Of a DNA stretch of 64,000 nucleotides, positions 50,275 to 61,530 are shown in pieces (position 1 is the stretch's first letter; each line of letters begins with the position of its first letter). The translations under genes and the position numbers were made by a program. The stretch comes from Drosophila persimilis (taxonomy: Eukaryota > Arthropoda > Insecta > Diptera > Drosophilidae): assembly GCF_003286085.1 (NCBI RefSeq), contig NW_020825338.1, positions 1 to 64,000 of the forward strand, written 5' to 3'. The notes below the pieces were generated by a model. The model was not told where the DNA came from. It saw only the letters and a list, made by a program, of their open reading frames with translations, and ran no database searches.

Positions 50275-52481
50275 ACACTCGTTCTAAGCTGTGCCGGAGA
50301 TGCGGGAAGGAGGACCACCTTGCAAAGGACTGCGACAAGGACCCCTAGTGCATGTTCTGCAATGGAAAGAAGGAAGATTGGCGGCATATCGCAGGAAGCG
50401 GCAGGTGCCTCCTCTTTAGAGAGTCACTTGCAAAGAGGATAGGATGAGGTGCATACAGCTGAACCTTAACCACTGCGAGGCGGCACAGGCACTACTGAGC
50501 CAAGACTGACTGTCATCGTATGCAAACCATACAAACCGGTGGCAGGCAGCGGTTGGACACAACGTAAGTGCAGGAAGGCCACGATCTGGGGTGTTGAGAC
50601 CCCGCCGTTTGATGTGGATTCGTCAAAGGAGGGCTTTGTGAGAGCTAGACTCAAGCGCGTAACTTTCTACGTTGTTACGCACCGCCGAGATGGGACCTGT
50701 CGCGTTTCCAAACTATGGTGGAACACATGGCAGAAGACACTCGTGGGATGACACCCTTCGTCATCGCAGGGGACTTTAATGCGTGGGCCGTCGAAAGGGG
50801 CAGCAAAGAGACCAACGCAAGAGCAGTTCTCGTCTCTCGACGTCGGACTGGCAAACGACGGAAAAAAGATGACCTTCTGCAGGGCGGGAAGATCCTCAAT
50901 AATAGATCTGATCTTCCTAAGCAGTTCGCTATGTAGACATTCCACCTGGACAATGGGTGACGAATTCACATTTAGCGACCACCAGGAGATGCACTTTGAG
51001 CTCGGAGGAAGCGGCACGGAAACTGACGCAGAGGATAGCCGACGCATGCGACCAGTCCATGCCAAGGAGGAAACCGTCTTTACGAGTAAGACCTTGCTAC
51101 TGGTGGACGCAGGAAATAGGCGAGCTTAGAAGGGCTTGTCTCCGAGCGCGACGGCGTGCCCAGAGAGCGAGAGGCCGCTACGCCTTCGAAACCAGGCAAG
51201 AGGAATTTCGCACGGCAAAACACCAAAAGAATCAGAGGAATAGGCACTCCTCCCTCGACGTGCCAGCAACTGTTGCATAGGATAGTGACAGCGCTGTTCC
51301 CCAGGCACCCGCAGAAGGAAGAAACTAGCCTGGACCAGGAGAAATCACCATAAGAGCCAGTATTTACAATGGTTGTCATAGAAGCAACCAGGAGTGTTGG
51401 CGACCGAAAGGTGGCAGGGCCGGACGGAATACCCAACAAGGCCCTAAAGCTCCCAGTGGCTTTCAACAGTTGCCTCAAGGAGGGAACATTCCCAAAACGA
51501 TGGAAGAGGCAGCGTCTAATTCCACTGCCCAAAGGCAACAAGCCATCAGACGATCCATCGGCGTACAGACCAATCTGCCTGTTGGACACAGTGGGCAAGC
51601 TGCTAGAAAGAGTACTGTACAACAGACTTCTAGAGTTCGTGGAGGAAACAGAAGCACTCTCAGAGGCGCAATATGGATTCCGGAAATGCCGCTCTACCGT
51701 GTACGCCATCATGGCAGTAGTTAACATCGCAACGAAGGCCATAGAAGGAACAAGATGGGGGTGGGGCACCAAGGAGTACTGTGCCATCGTGACGCTGGAC
51801 ATCCGAAACGCTTCAAGGATCGAGACGGCGTTGTATCGAATCGGGGTACCGGTATACCTTCTGAGGATGATCTCCAGTTACTTCTCGGACAGGGTGCTGG
51901 GCTACGAGACTGACCAAGGAGAGATAGCGTACGAGGTTACGGCAGGAGTCCCGCAAGGATCAGTCTTGGGACCGCTCCTGTGGAACCTCATGTACGACAG
52001 CGTGCTCAGACTGCAGCTACCCCCAGGTTGCCAGCTAATCGGTTTCGCTGACGACCTGGCCCTAGTCGTTGTAGCTAAGGAGGTCCAGAAAGTCGAATTG
52101 GTAGCCAATACAGCTATTGATCAAATTTCTGGATGGATGCGGGAAGCCGGTCTGGATCTGGCTGGCCACAAGACGGAAGCAGTCCTCATCACGAGCAGGA
52201 AGAAGACGGAGTACGCCACAGTGCGAGTAGGAGCAGACCTGATAAAATCGCAAGACTCCATCAAGTATTTGGGAGTGATGTTGGACAACCGCCTAACCTT
52301 CCGCTCGCACGTGGAGTTTGCTAGCCAGAAGGCAGCGAGTATGCAAGGAGCCCTTTCCCGCATGCTTCCATGCTCCATGCTATCTGCTCCATACAGGCTA
52401 GCCGCTTTGAGGGTCATCTCGGGAGACAGGACTGTGTCCGAGAATGCAGCACTATTGATGCCTGCTGCTGCTGTCTTGTAG
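50275..52481 (+). mobile_element. R1/LOA-type LINE, 5' truncated
   Basis: It starts within the ORF1 knuckles (LCRRCGKEDHLAKDC, then CMFCNGKKEDWRHIAG after a stop). The ORF2 start near 50443 overlaps the ORF1 stop as ATGA, as in the 37-kb LINE. The endonuclease is in pieces (GDFNAWAVERG near 50770; SDHQ-like end near 50980). The linker is CYWWTQEIGELRRACLRARR, and a long reverse transcriptase follows. It ends abruptly at about 52481 without an A-tail. Confidence 0.82.
51369..52481 (+). pseudogene. LINE reverse transcriptase domain
   Basis: 370 codons open. Motifs in order: GPDGIPNKALKL, PKGNKPSDDPSAYRPICLLD, ALSEAQYGFRKCRSTVYAI, VTLDIRNAS (catalytic Asp of motif A; a short deletion follows), AGVPQGSVLGPLLWNLMYD, and the FADD box (IGFADDLALVVVA). 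The thumb continues with LDLAGHKTEAVLITSRKK and YLGVMLDNRL. It is the best preserved polymerase of this LINE type in the window, though it lacks an intact endonuclease. Confidence 0.85.
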
Positions 52482-52760
52482 GGATCTTCGACTCCACGAT
52501 CACCAATTTTACTTATTTTTTTTTCAGGGCACGTTTGGCCACCTCTATTTTCTACCGGAAAAACCCTTCCTCCTCGTCCCGTCTACTTTCCACCCACACA
52601 ACTCTGCCACCGCCTCCCAGGATCCACACCAGGTCGTGCTTACAACTAATATTACACTTAATGCAAGCTATAGTAGAAGTGAGGCTATGCAACCCCAACA
52701 TGTGTGGTACGGCCGTGAAGCAATGCTTCACACATGTGCAGGCTTTGCTTAGTCTAACTG
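52482..52760. other. Unassigned stretch between two LINEs
   Basis: Contains a strong acceptor-like sequence (tttacttatttttttttcag, 52508-52527) followed by GC-richer sequence. No open frame or known family can be supported. It could be a remnant of a host intron/exon junction or of another element. Confidence 0.35.
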
Positions 52761-52833
52761 GTCTCTTGTCTGGCGCACTACCGCGCGCAGTTCCCTCTTA
52801 ATGATCGCCGCGAAGTTGCTCGTCGCCTCCCAG

Positions 52834-53442
52834 TTATCCGGGGATAGGAGCATATACGGCACCAAGTTCTGCTTGGTTATAGTCCCACCCAACGCTACTT
52901 CCAGCCGCTGGCGCTGCGCTGCGAATCTGCCACACGCAAATATTGCATGTTCGACATCCTCCTGCACGTTGTGCCCGCACCAAGAGCATTATGCGAAGTC
53001 CTCGTCCCCGAAGCGATGGAGGTAGCTTCGGAAGCAGCCGTGTCTGTTTTCTGTTTACCCACGCGTCGCTGGACAGGATAAGCTGGTGGGTCCAACGCCC
53101 CTTAGTGGGCGTGTCCCAGCGCTGTTGCCACCTTCTGAGGCTCTCCTGTTTGCACGCCATGCGTACATGCCTTTTCGCAGCCACGTCCATTCCTCTGCCA
53201 TGTGTTTCCTGGTAGTAGGCGGACCGTTCCTCCGCCAGGAATTCCAGGGGTGCTATGCCCGCGATCACGTGTGCTGCCTCGTCCGAGACCGTTCGGAAGG
53301 CACTGGTGATCCGAATCGAAGAGAGGCGGTGCGTGGCTGCCAGACCCCGTGCGTAGCTTGCTGTTTGAAGGGCCTTTGCCCAGATTGGCGCCGCATATAG
53401 CATCACCGCTCTCGTCACACTCATTAGCAGTTGTCGTCGCAC
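52834..53442 (-). pseudogene. LINE ORF2 C-terminus
   Basis: 202 codons: VMLYAAPIWAKAL, FRTVSDEAAHVIAGIAPLE, RWTHQLILSSDAWVNRKQ. The terminal Cys/His region (GCRTCNICVWQ) is damaged. Similar in arrangement to the fragment at position 1-320 of the window. Confidence 0.75.
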
Positions 53443-55073
53443 CGTTGCTGGTCGCCGCCTTCGTGCCCATGTAGGCCAAGTGCTCCCGAAAGCAGAGATG
53501 CACGCTTAGATGACACCAAGGTACCTGCCACTGATATGTTGGCCGACTCGACTTTCTTCCGGCAGGATACCAGCACTGCCTCTGTTTTGTGGGGTGCGAG
53601 TTCGAGCACGACCAGGTCCAGCCACTGTTGGATGCGCGCTATCGTCTGGTTGCAGGTCGTTTCCACAACGGACAGGTATTTTGCCACCACTAGGACTACC
53701 ACATTGTCTGCAAAACCCACCATGTGTACTGCGTGGGGGAGGCTGTGTCGCAAGACGCCGTCGTACATAGCATTTCACAGTGTGGGACCCAGCACTGAGC
53801 CCTGCGGGACGCCTGCTGATACCTCGTATTTCTCCGTGCAAGCCTCCGTGTCGTACAGAAGCAGCATTCTCTCAAAGTAGCTTTGTTCCATCCGCTGTAG
53901 GTACCTGGGTGTGCCGGATCTCTCCAGCGCTCTTAAGATGCAGCTCCACCTCGCCGTGTTGAACGCGTTCTTTATGTCTAGTGTGACCACTAGGCAATAC
54001 TCTTTCCCGCCGCTTTTCCACCGAGAGCCGGCAATTGCACTATCGTGGATCTGGTCCTGTGAAAGCCGTATTGGTGCGGTGAGAGGTCGCCAGACTCCGC
54101 GATGGAACGTTCCAGCCGCGCGCAAACCACATTCTCAAGCAGTTTACCGCGGTGTCGATTAGGCAGATTGGCCTATACGACGACGCTGTCCCCGGCGGCT
54201 TGCCTGGCTTGGGCATGAACACCAGCTTCTGGATTTTCCATCTCACAGGAAGCACTCCTTCATAAAGGCACTGATTGAGCAGTTTCGCAAAGATGTCCGG
54301 GCGCGTGGAAAGGGCGAGCAAGACGGCTCTCCTCGATGTGTGCCGGACTGGGCGATTGCAGTGTGGGGCAACAGACATCCGCGATGTGGTCAGCCCTGTA
54401 CGAAAAAGTGCATCCACGATGGATCTTGCCGTGTCGGGGTCCGATGGGGTTGCCTGCTTCTTGGCGCACAGTTTGTTCGTCACCAACTTTTACGCCCTTC
54501 CTCATGGGTCGTGCTCCGCAGAGTCGCATAACATGAGGAAGCACTGGCGTGTGCTTTCCCTTATGGTCGCTCCCTGTGTAGATGCTACTGATGCTCCAGC
54601 CCGCAGAGTTCAAGAGTGAGCTGCTGACGAACGTAAGGTCGATGATAGATCTGATTCCTGCTCTGGAGAATGTATGCTGGTTTCCCTGGTTGAGGAACGC
54701 GATGTTCAGGGGCGCAATGATCTCCAGCAGGGCTTCTTCCTTTCGCATTCGTCGCCACGCTTCCCCACTCCTCAGCCCACGCGTTGAAGTCACCTCCGAT
54801 GGCTACTGGGCGTCGTCCTCTAGGATCAGCCGCTAGGTTGTCTAGAGTACCTGCGAACTCGGAGAGCGACAGGCTTCGGGCGAGGTAGATTCTGTATATC
54901 CACACCCCTCCGCCCTTAGCGCGCACAAATTCAGCCGCAGCGCTTATGTGGGAAAGCTGCAATGGCGTGACCCCGCATAGGCATATCGCGGCCTTTTTGG
55001 TGGCATCCAAGATGAACCCAGGGGACTCCCTAGTTTGGTATGGCTCGCTGAGGATGGCGAGATCAATTGCCAA
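53424..55073 (-). pseudogene. LINE ORF2 endonuclease and reverse transcriptase
   Basis: The endonuclease has LAILSEPYQTRESPGF, AIGGDFNAWAEEWG and, in another frame, SIIDLTFVSSSLLNSAGW with YTGSDHKG (54260-54793). The reverse transcriptase has PGKPPGTASSYRPICLIDT (54040-54486), LVVTLDIKNAFN and AGVPQGSVLGPTL (53775-54125), and the catalytic box as FADNVVVLVVA in 53424-53768. The second Asp of F-A-D-D is Asn in this copy, so the polymerase would be inactive even without the frameshifts. Confidence 0.78.
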
Positions 55074-55580
55074 TTCTCTTACGGTTTGGCTCAGCAGGTC
55101 TTGAGCCGCAGCGCAGTGGTTGAGGTTGAGCTACATAACCTTCATCCTGGCTGCAGGTCATCCTGCTACCCGCATAGTGGTTCGTCTTTTTGCTGTTGTT
55201 TGAATAGCAGATGAAACACCGCAGATCGCTTAGGCAGGTTGCCACCTTATGCCCATTTACGCCGCATCTGAGGCAGCATCCGGTGCGATCCACCGCGCTC
55301 TTGCACCTCATTGCTAGGTGCCGAAACTCCAGACATCTCTAGCATCGTCTTTGAGCTGTCCGCTCCCGGACCCTGCAGCTTGCAGGCACACAACTGCCAG
55401 TTGTGTACCAGCAAAAGATGGCCTCAGGCTTTTAATGGCGCTGGTGTCCGCTGCTGCGATGTTCTCCTTCTCGACCAGGCTGTCAAGATCCCTGACCTCC
55501 ACGCAGAGTTCGTCTGACACCATCCTAATGCCCGTCTGCTTGGCCGTGTTGCTTTTGCTCCCGCCATTGAGCTCGAGCAA
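55063..55580 (-). pseudogene. LINE ORF1 C-terminal part
   Basis: An N-terminal segment (DELCVEVRDLDSLVEKENIAAA) resembles the nucleic-acid binding fold of LINE ORF1 proteins. Knuckles follow: GCCLRCGVNGHKVATC (CCHC) and a degenerate second (CFICYSNNSKKTNHYAG). One frame break lies near 55312. Confidence 0.65.
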
Positions 55581-55800
55581 CAGCTCGCCCTTTGCCGTCC
55601 TCTGGAGTCCTGGAGCTTGTCATCCTAGCGCCATCCTCCTATCGCGTCTGGCCTTGGCTCGCGCTCACGGGGCTCCCTCTTTTTCCTTACCCTGGGTCCC
55701 ACCTGCTGCCACTTGAGCTGTTTTTTAGCGGGTGTGGTGGCACCGTGGTCCACTGTACCAGAGGGGGTTATTTCTTCCAGGGACTGCGCTGGCAGCTTGA

Positions 55801-56439
55801 GCATGCAATGACTGCATCTTTCAAGAGGCGATGCAGTTACTGCAGGCTGTTACGCGCGGATCCCAGGCAAAACGCAGCCCTCCTCCCGCCCAACCGACCG
55901 AGGGGCGCTGCCGCATGACGCGCGGTGCGTAGCCGAACCAAACGCGAACATGCAAGAAAGATAGCTATTAGACTAACATTCGAGGAAAATTAGCACTAAA
56001 CTCACTAAGAAACTAAGCATGCAATCAAAATACAAATACCACTACAGTTACTAATTAATAGAAAGGTGTGTAAGGATTAATAATTTAATAAGAGGAAGAG
56101 AATTAGTGTTGGATATAATATGGTAGAGGGAATTATAATCCGAGCATAAGACCCTAAACGGTTCATGCAAGGAATAATTCAATCTACAAAGTGGAAGGAA
56201 CAACGGTATAAAATTTCTAGTCAGTCTAATAGGAATCGTGAAGTTTATGCGGCTCAACAGATCGGGGCTGTCTATGTCACCCCTGATCAAGTTGTGCATA
56301 AATATCACACCAAGCATTTTTCTACGGTTAACTAAGGATGGGAGGTTTACTAATAGTAGTCTACTAGATTAAGATGGGAGTCTTACACCCGCATCCCAGT
56401 TAAGGCCCCGCAGAGCAAAGAGTAAAAAGTTTTTCACAA
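55801..56439 (-). mobile_element. CR1-type LINE copy, 5' truncated, minus strand
   Basis: The ORF2 end and 3' UTR match 58065-58738 in inverted orientation. The 3' end is gatgcagtcattgcatgc (55801-55818 on this strand). It joins the plus-strand copy head to head at about 56440 within the shared phrase aaaaagtttttcac. Confidence 0.85.
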
Positions 56440-58738
56440 AAAGCCACAAACATTTTTTACAATGCTCTTGGCACATTTTTTGATTCTTGTGTCCCGCTCT
56501 CTTGTCCGATTAGATCTGGAAAACCCCCTTGGTTTACCAAAGAGTTATCCAGTCTAAAAAACTTAAAATCAAGACTTTATAAAAAATTTCAAGAAGTGGG
56601 TTCTCCTACTTCTCACTCTCGTTATGTAATAGCTCGGTCAAACTTTTCAGTTCTTAATGCTCAATGCTATAAGAACTACCTATCTCGTTGCAGGATACGT
56701 TTTTCTCAGGACCCTAAACAGTTTTACTGCTTCGTAAACAGTAAGCGTAGAACGTCCGCACACCCATCCTCGCTATCATTTTGTAATACGTCGGCAAATA
56801 ATGATCAGGCAATTGCCGATCTTTTTGCCCAGTTTTTCCAAACTACCTATTCTGAGGAACGCTACTCTGGTCAACCGTACCCATACGGATTACCGAGGTC
56901 GAACGGCATTTTCAGTCCCTTGTTAAATGAGTATTCCCTACTTCAAGATCTTCGACTAGTTAAGCCGGTGTTTTCACCGGGTCCAGACGGGGTTCCAGGT
57001 TGTGTACTCAGGTACTGCGCCGAGGCTCTGTGTGGACCATTGCTTAAACTATTCACCATGTCCATTGATTCATCTTGCTTCCCCCCAATCTGGAAGGAAT
57101 CGTTTATAATTCCTCTCCATAAAAAAGGTAGTAAGTCTGATGTAAAAAATTATAGAGGTATAGCAAAGTTATCCGCTATTCCCAAATTGTTTGAGAAGGT
57201 TTTAACTCCGCACTTGCAACATCTCTGCAAGTCACTTATATCTCCAACTCAGCATGGATTTATAAGGCGGCGATCAACCACCACGAACTTGTTAGAGTTT
57301 ACCTCTTTCATTATTAAAGGCTTTCAAGGTAACTTACAGACGGATGTTATTTACACCGACTTTAGTAAAGCATTCGACTCTGTAAACCATTCCCTTTTAG
57401 CACATAAACTTGACCTTTTAGGGTTTCCGCCCAACCTCCTGAGATGGATTTCTAGCTATCTTTGTTCTAGGTCTCAAAGAGTCCTCTTCAAAAACTCCCT
57501 CTCTTTACCAGTAAAGGTTTCTTCGGGAGTACCACAGGGCAGCCATCTAGGCCCCTTACTCTTCACACTCTTTATTAATGACTTGCCTTCAGTAATAACA
57601 TACTCTCGAGTACTTATGTATGCGGATGATGTTAAACTCTGTGTCCAGTACAAGGACATTTCATTTCATTCTCGCTTGCAATCCGATCTCAATAGCTTTC
57701 AGTCATGGTGTTGTGCAAACTTGTTACACCTTAATGCCTCGAAATGCAAAGTTATGACATTTCATCGTTCTAACCCTTTGTTGGCTCCCTACACCCTATT
57801 TGGGGGTTCTCTTGAGAGAATTACCCTGGTGGATGATCTGGGTGTTATGTTAGATCCCAAGTTAAAGTTTTCCGAACACATTTCTACCATGGTAAATAAG
57901 GCCATGGGCGTGCTTGGGTTTATAAAGAGGTGGTCAAAGGAATTTGACGACCCCTATATAACAAAGACTCTCTATACCTCGCTTGTTCGTCCGATCTTAG
58001 AATACGGCTCCTGTGTATGGTGCCCTCAGTACAAAGTACACCAGGACCGTATAGAATCAGTACAGAAAAACTTTTTACTCTTTGCTCTGCGGGGCCTTAA
58101 CTGGGATGCGGGTGTAAGACTCCCATCTTACTCTAGTAGACTATTATTAGTAAACCTCCCATCCTTAGTTAACCGTAGAAAAATGCTTGGTGTGATATTT
58201 ATGCACAACTTGATCAGGGGTGACATAGACAGCCCTGATCTGTTGAGCCGCATAAACTTCACGATTCCTATTAGACTGACTAGAAACTTTATACCGTTGT
58301 TCCTTCCACTTTGTAGATCGAATTATTCCTTGCATGAACCGTTTAGGGTCTTATGCTCGGACTATAATTCCCTCTACCATATTATATCCTCCACTAATTC
58401 TCTTCCTCTTATTAAATTACTAATCCTTACACACCTTTCTAGTAATTAGTAATTGTAGTGGTATTTGTATTTTGTATTTTATTGCATGCTTAATTTCTTA
58501 ATAAGTTTAGTGCTAATTTTCCTCGAAGGTTAGTCTAATATCTATCTTTCTTGCATGCTCGCGTTTGGTTCGGCTACGCACCGCGCGTCATGCGGCAGCG
58601 CCCCTCGGTCGGTTGGGCGGGAGGAGGGCTGCGTTTTGCCTGGGATCCGCGCGTAACAGCCTTCTGCTGGTGTCACACGGGCCACTTGACGGTGCAGTAA
58701 TTGCATCGCCTCTTGTTAGATGCAGTCATTGCATGTCA
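56440..58738 (+). mobile_element. CR1-type LINE copy, 5' truncated, plus strand
   Basis: Contains the end of the endonuclease/linker, an intact reverse transcriptase frame and a 3' UTR ending in two related units (tgcagtaattgcatcgcctcttg, then tgcagtcattgcatg, 58694-58738). Tail-like short repeats instead of poly(A) are typical for CR1-type LINEs. It is flanked on both sides by inverted pieces of the same family. Confidence 0.87.
56596..58449 (+). CDS. CR1-type LINE reverse transcriptase, open frame
   Basis: 617 codons without a stop, but the natural N-terminus (endonuclease) is missing, and the frame is open upstream of 56596 into the truncated 5' end. Motifs in order: SPGPDGVPGCVLRYC, PLHKKGSKSDVKNYRGIA, TQHGFIRRRSTTTNLLEF, YTDFSKAFDSVNH (motif A), SGVPQGSHLGPLLFTLFIND, and the catalytic box LMYADDVKLC. 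The thumb runs DDLGVMLDPKLKFSEH to the C-terminal LLILTHLSSN. All polymerase catalytic residues are intact. A reverse transcriptase without an endonuclease cannot retrotranspose on its own. Confidence 0.85.
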   Translation: MGSPTSHSRYVIARSNFSVLNAQCYKNYLSRCRIRFSQDPKQFYCFVNSKRRTSAHPSSLSFCNTSANNDQAIADLFAQFFQTTYSEERYSGQPYPYGLPRSNGIFSPLLNEYSLLQDLRLVKPVFSPGPDGVPGCVLRYCAEALCGPLLKLFTMSIDSSCFPPIWKESFIIPLHKKGSKSDVKNYRGIAKLSAIPKLFEKVLTPHLQHLCKSLISPTQHGFIRRRSTTTNLLEFTSFIIKGFQGNLQTDVIYTDFSKAFDSVNHSLLAHKLDLLGFPPNLLRWISSYLCSRSQRVLFKNSLSLPVKVSSGVPQGSHLGPLLFTLFINDLPSVITYSRVLMYADDVKLCVQYKDISFHSRLQSDLNSFQSWCCANLLHLNASKCKVMTFHRSNPLLAPYTLFGGSLERITLVDDLGVMLDPKLKFSEHISTMVNKAMGVLGFIKRWSKEFDDPYITKTLYTSLVRPILEYGSCVWCPQYKVHQDRIESVQKNFLLFALRGLNWDAGVRLPSYSSRLLLVNLPSLVNRRKMLGVIFMHNLIRGDIDSPDLLSRINFTIPIRLTRNFIPLFLPLCRSNYSLHEPFRVLCSDYNSLYHIISSTNSLPLIKLLILTHLSSN

Positions 58739-59230
58739 ACGTCCAATATTTTCTGTACTGATTCTATACGGTCCTGGTGTACTTTGTACTGAGGGCACCA
58801 TACACAGGAGCCGTATTCTAAGATCGGACGAACAAGCGAGGTATAGAGAGTCTTTGTTATATAGGGGTCGTCAAATTCCTTTGACCACCTCTTTATAAAC
58901 CCAAGCACGCCCATGGCCTTATTTACCATGGTAGAAATCTGTTCGGAAAACTTTAACTTGGGGTCTAACATAACACCCAGATCATCCACCAGGGTAATTC
59001 TCTCAAGAGAACCACCAAATAGGGTGTAGGGAGCCAACAAAGGGCTAGAACGATGAAATGTCATAACTTTGCATTTCGAGGCATTAAGGTGTAACAAGTT
59101 TGCACAACACCATGACTGAAAGTTATTGAGATCGGATTGCAAGCGAGAATGAAATGAAATGTCCTTATACTGGACACAGAGTTTAACATCATCCGAATAC
59201 ATACATATGTAAGTACTCGAGAGTATGTTA
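58739..59230 (-). pseudogene. CR1-type LINE internal fragment, minus strand
   Basis: Encodes the catalytic-box and thumb region only (SDDVKLCVQYKD through KVHQDRIESVQK). The A of the YADD box is changed to S. It is joined at 58739 to the 3' end of the plus-strand copy and fades out near 59230. Confidence 0.8.
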
Positions 59231-59897
59231 ATACTGAAGGCAAGTCATTTGTCCTTTCGTATGCATCGGCGGCGATACGTAATTAGCATAACGCAACGTA
59301 ACCCAGCTCGAGCCTTGGCCTGATCCAGCAGGTTAGGGGAGCCAGTGTTACGTTACGCTATTTATTTTACTACGCTACTTTATATAGCATTTTAGGTACA
59401 AATTATTAGGGCTGTAGCTTATTATAAATATATGTAAATAGCTGTCTACGAGCTGCTGTTAGCAGCCGTAGGCAACAAATACAATGCTTTTTTACAGCAC
59501 GAATTCTCCTCTGCCGGCAGTGCTGCCGGCGCAATCATCATTCTGGGGAAATCTCTCCAATTTGGCAACAGTCCGTTAGCCAGAGGGGGGAGAGGGAGTG
59601 GGTAGAGTAAAGTATAAAATACTCTTGACTTTATGGTTGCCTTACATTAGCAGAAAAGGGAGATTATGTATATACAAATTTTAATTTTATTTCTTTCAAT
59701 TTTTATTTTATTTTATTCGGATTGAGATAGGCGTGGCGACGGCCGACGCGGTTGATTTCTCCCCCTGAACTACTCTACTGATTACAAGTAAGTTCCCAGC
59801 ACTCCCGACGCTCACTCCGGTGTCGCTGGGCAACATCCCCTGTATAACGGCTGATCTTGTTTTTATATATTTTTTCGATCGATTGAGTTAACTTACA
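59231..59897. other. Unassigned stretch before the Bari-like element
   Basis: Mixed composition with a hairpin-like ctgctgttagcagc (59450-59464) and ctgccggcagtgctgccggc (59513-59531). No coding region or recognised family. It may be part of an old LTR, which cannot be tested here. Confidence 0.4.
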
Positions 59898-59899
59898 TA

Positions 59900-61311
59900 C
59901 AGGGGTGGTCAAAAGTATTTACACAACGAGTTTTTTTTTGCATGTTCAATTTCCACCTTTGGCATCAATAACTGCTTGCAACCTGGCTGGTACTGATTCC
60001 ACTAAGTGGCGAGCATATCCAAGTTCCAATTTCGACCAAATTTCCTTTACTTCCTCGATGGTAACGTCGCGTTTTCGGTTTTTATCAATTGTTCTTTGTC
60101 CTTTAATAAGCGACCAAACATTTTCTATGATATTGAGATCAGGGCTCTGCGCAGGTCAGGGAAGAACAGCCACATTGAGATCTCGTAAAAATTTTGTAGG
60201 TGCCGATCCCTTGTGGCATGGAGCATTGTCTTGCTGTAAAATCCAGTCGGAGATGGGAAATAGCCTGTCACCAGACACAAAAGCATGTTCATTCAGTATA
60301 ACAAGATACCGGGTCTGATTCAGAGTGCCTTCTATTGGAACAAAGTCTCCAAATCCGTAGTAAGACATGCACCCCCAGAACATCACTGTGCCTCCACCAA
60401 ATCTGTTTAATGGTTGCACTGCACTTTGTTTTTTTGCTTGTCGTAGATGCATAAATCTTTTACAGAATGAGCCTTGGAACTGGAAAGCTACTTCATCTGT
60501 CCATAAAACATTGTACCAAAACTCCTTTGGTTTTTTAACGTATTCCAATGCGAATGAGAGGCGTTTTGCTTTATTTGCCTCGGAAATTTCTATTATTTTT
60601 CGCACTGTATACGTTCGTATGTCGATCTCCTTCAATCTCCGACGTATTGTAGCATCACAGACTTTTTTGCCAATCAATTGTTGCGAATCTGCAGACAATT
60701 TAACTGGGCTTATCGACGGATTTTTATCGACTATGCCAATTAAACGTCTACATTCCCGTTCATCCATCGCTTGTTTCCTTCCACTTCTTTTTAAATTCTG
60801 TAAATTTCCATTCGTGTCCTTTTTCTTTTCCAGATTATAAACGGTTTTTCTACAAATTTTGTAAGTTTTGGCCAGTTCCGACGCTGAAACCCCGCTTTTA
60901 AATTTTGTAACGATCTCGGATCGAGTTTCAACAGACAACTCCTTTGTCTTCACCATTTTACTAAGTTAATTTTAAATTTTAAATTAAATTTACTTATTGC
61001 AACTGCAATAAACGAAAAAACGACTGCACTAAGTCAAACCAAGTCTAAGAATAAGCTCTAATTTGCATTGTGTAAATACTTCTGAAGCAATGCAAATTTG
61101 TGTAAATACTTTTGACAACAGTTCACATGCTTCTATTTTTAGCCCATTAACAGTTATTTTTCCAATTCTTCTTTCAACCAATTCCTAGTAGATCAAGCTT
61201 TTTGCCCGTAAAGCTTTTTTTTGTATTTTGATTTCAACAACAACAAAAACAACTCCTAAACTTGAACTTGCAAAAAAAAGCTCTTTGTGTAAATACTTTT
61301 GACCACCTCTG
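59900..61311 (-). mobile_element. Bari-like Tc1/mariner transposon, 1,412 bp
   Basis: The termini CAGGGGTGGTCAAAAGTATT (59900) and, inverted, GACCACCTCTG (ending 61311) are flanked by TA on both sides (59898-59899, 61312-61313). Near the right end the subterminal motif TGTGTAAATACTT recurs in direct orientation (about 61069-61081, 61099-61111, 61286-61298), an inverted/direct-repeat arrangement known for Bari elements. Contains one transposase gene with a single internal stop. Confidence 0.9.
59946..60956 (-). pseudogene. Bari-like transposase with one nonsense codon
   Basis: ATG 60956 (MVKTKELSVETRSEIV) to TGA 59946-59948, 336 codons. Two helix-turn-helix regions lie at the N-terminus (SASELAKTYKICRKTVYNL; ISPVKLSADS ... 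DATIRRRLKEID). The catalytic triad is Asp in VLWTDEVAF, Asp in ILQQDNAPCH and Glu in DLNIIENVW (DD34E type). Codon 267 is TGA just after VAVLP, where relatives have tryptophan before P-Q/A-SPD. The rest of the frame is open, so a single base change separates this from a full-length gene. Confidence 0.9.
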
Positions 61312-61313
61312 TA

Positions 61314-61530
61314 TGTTTTCTATTCTAATTCTTGTCTTCTATTTGCTTTTGTCTTGTTTTCATTTCTCTTCTGCCCACTGGTCCGGGGCAGCCAGAGCTA
61401 TTGCTTGTTTGTTTCTGTCTTCATTTCTTCTTTTCATTACTGTTCCGCCCCCTGGTCCGGGGCAGCTAGCATTGAGTTGAGCGTTTGAGTGGATGTGTGT
61501 ATGTATGTGTATGTGCACAGCAGTCCGCAT
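61314..61530. other. Spacer between Bari-like element and LINE
   Basis: Contains a direct repeat (ctggtccggggcagc at about 61378-61392 and 61453-61467) and a gtatgtgtatgtg microsatellite (about 61493-61515). No gene seen. Confidence 0.5.

Larger units (their letters stand above)
52761..55800 (-). mobile_element. R1/LOA-type LINE, minus strand, broken
   Basis: On the minus strand from 55800: ORF1 piece with RNA-binding-like sequence (55314-55580) and CCHC knuckles (55063-55311), endonuclease (54585-55073), reverse transcriptase (53424-54480) and C-terminus (52834-53442). The last 3' bases are near 52760. At least eight frame breaks. It abuts a CR1-type 3' end at 55801. It is related to, but distinct from, the elements at 37 and 61 kb. 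Confidence 0.82.

Noticed and set aside
53700..53760. Active reverse transcriptase in the minus-strand LINE at 52.8-55.8 kb
   Set aside because: The catalytic box reads F-A-D-N and the gene has many frame breaks.
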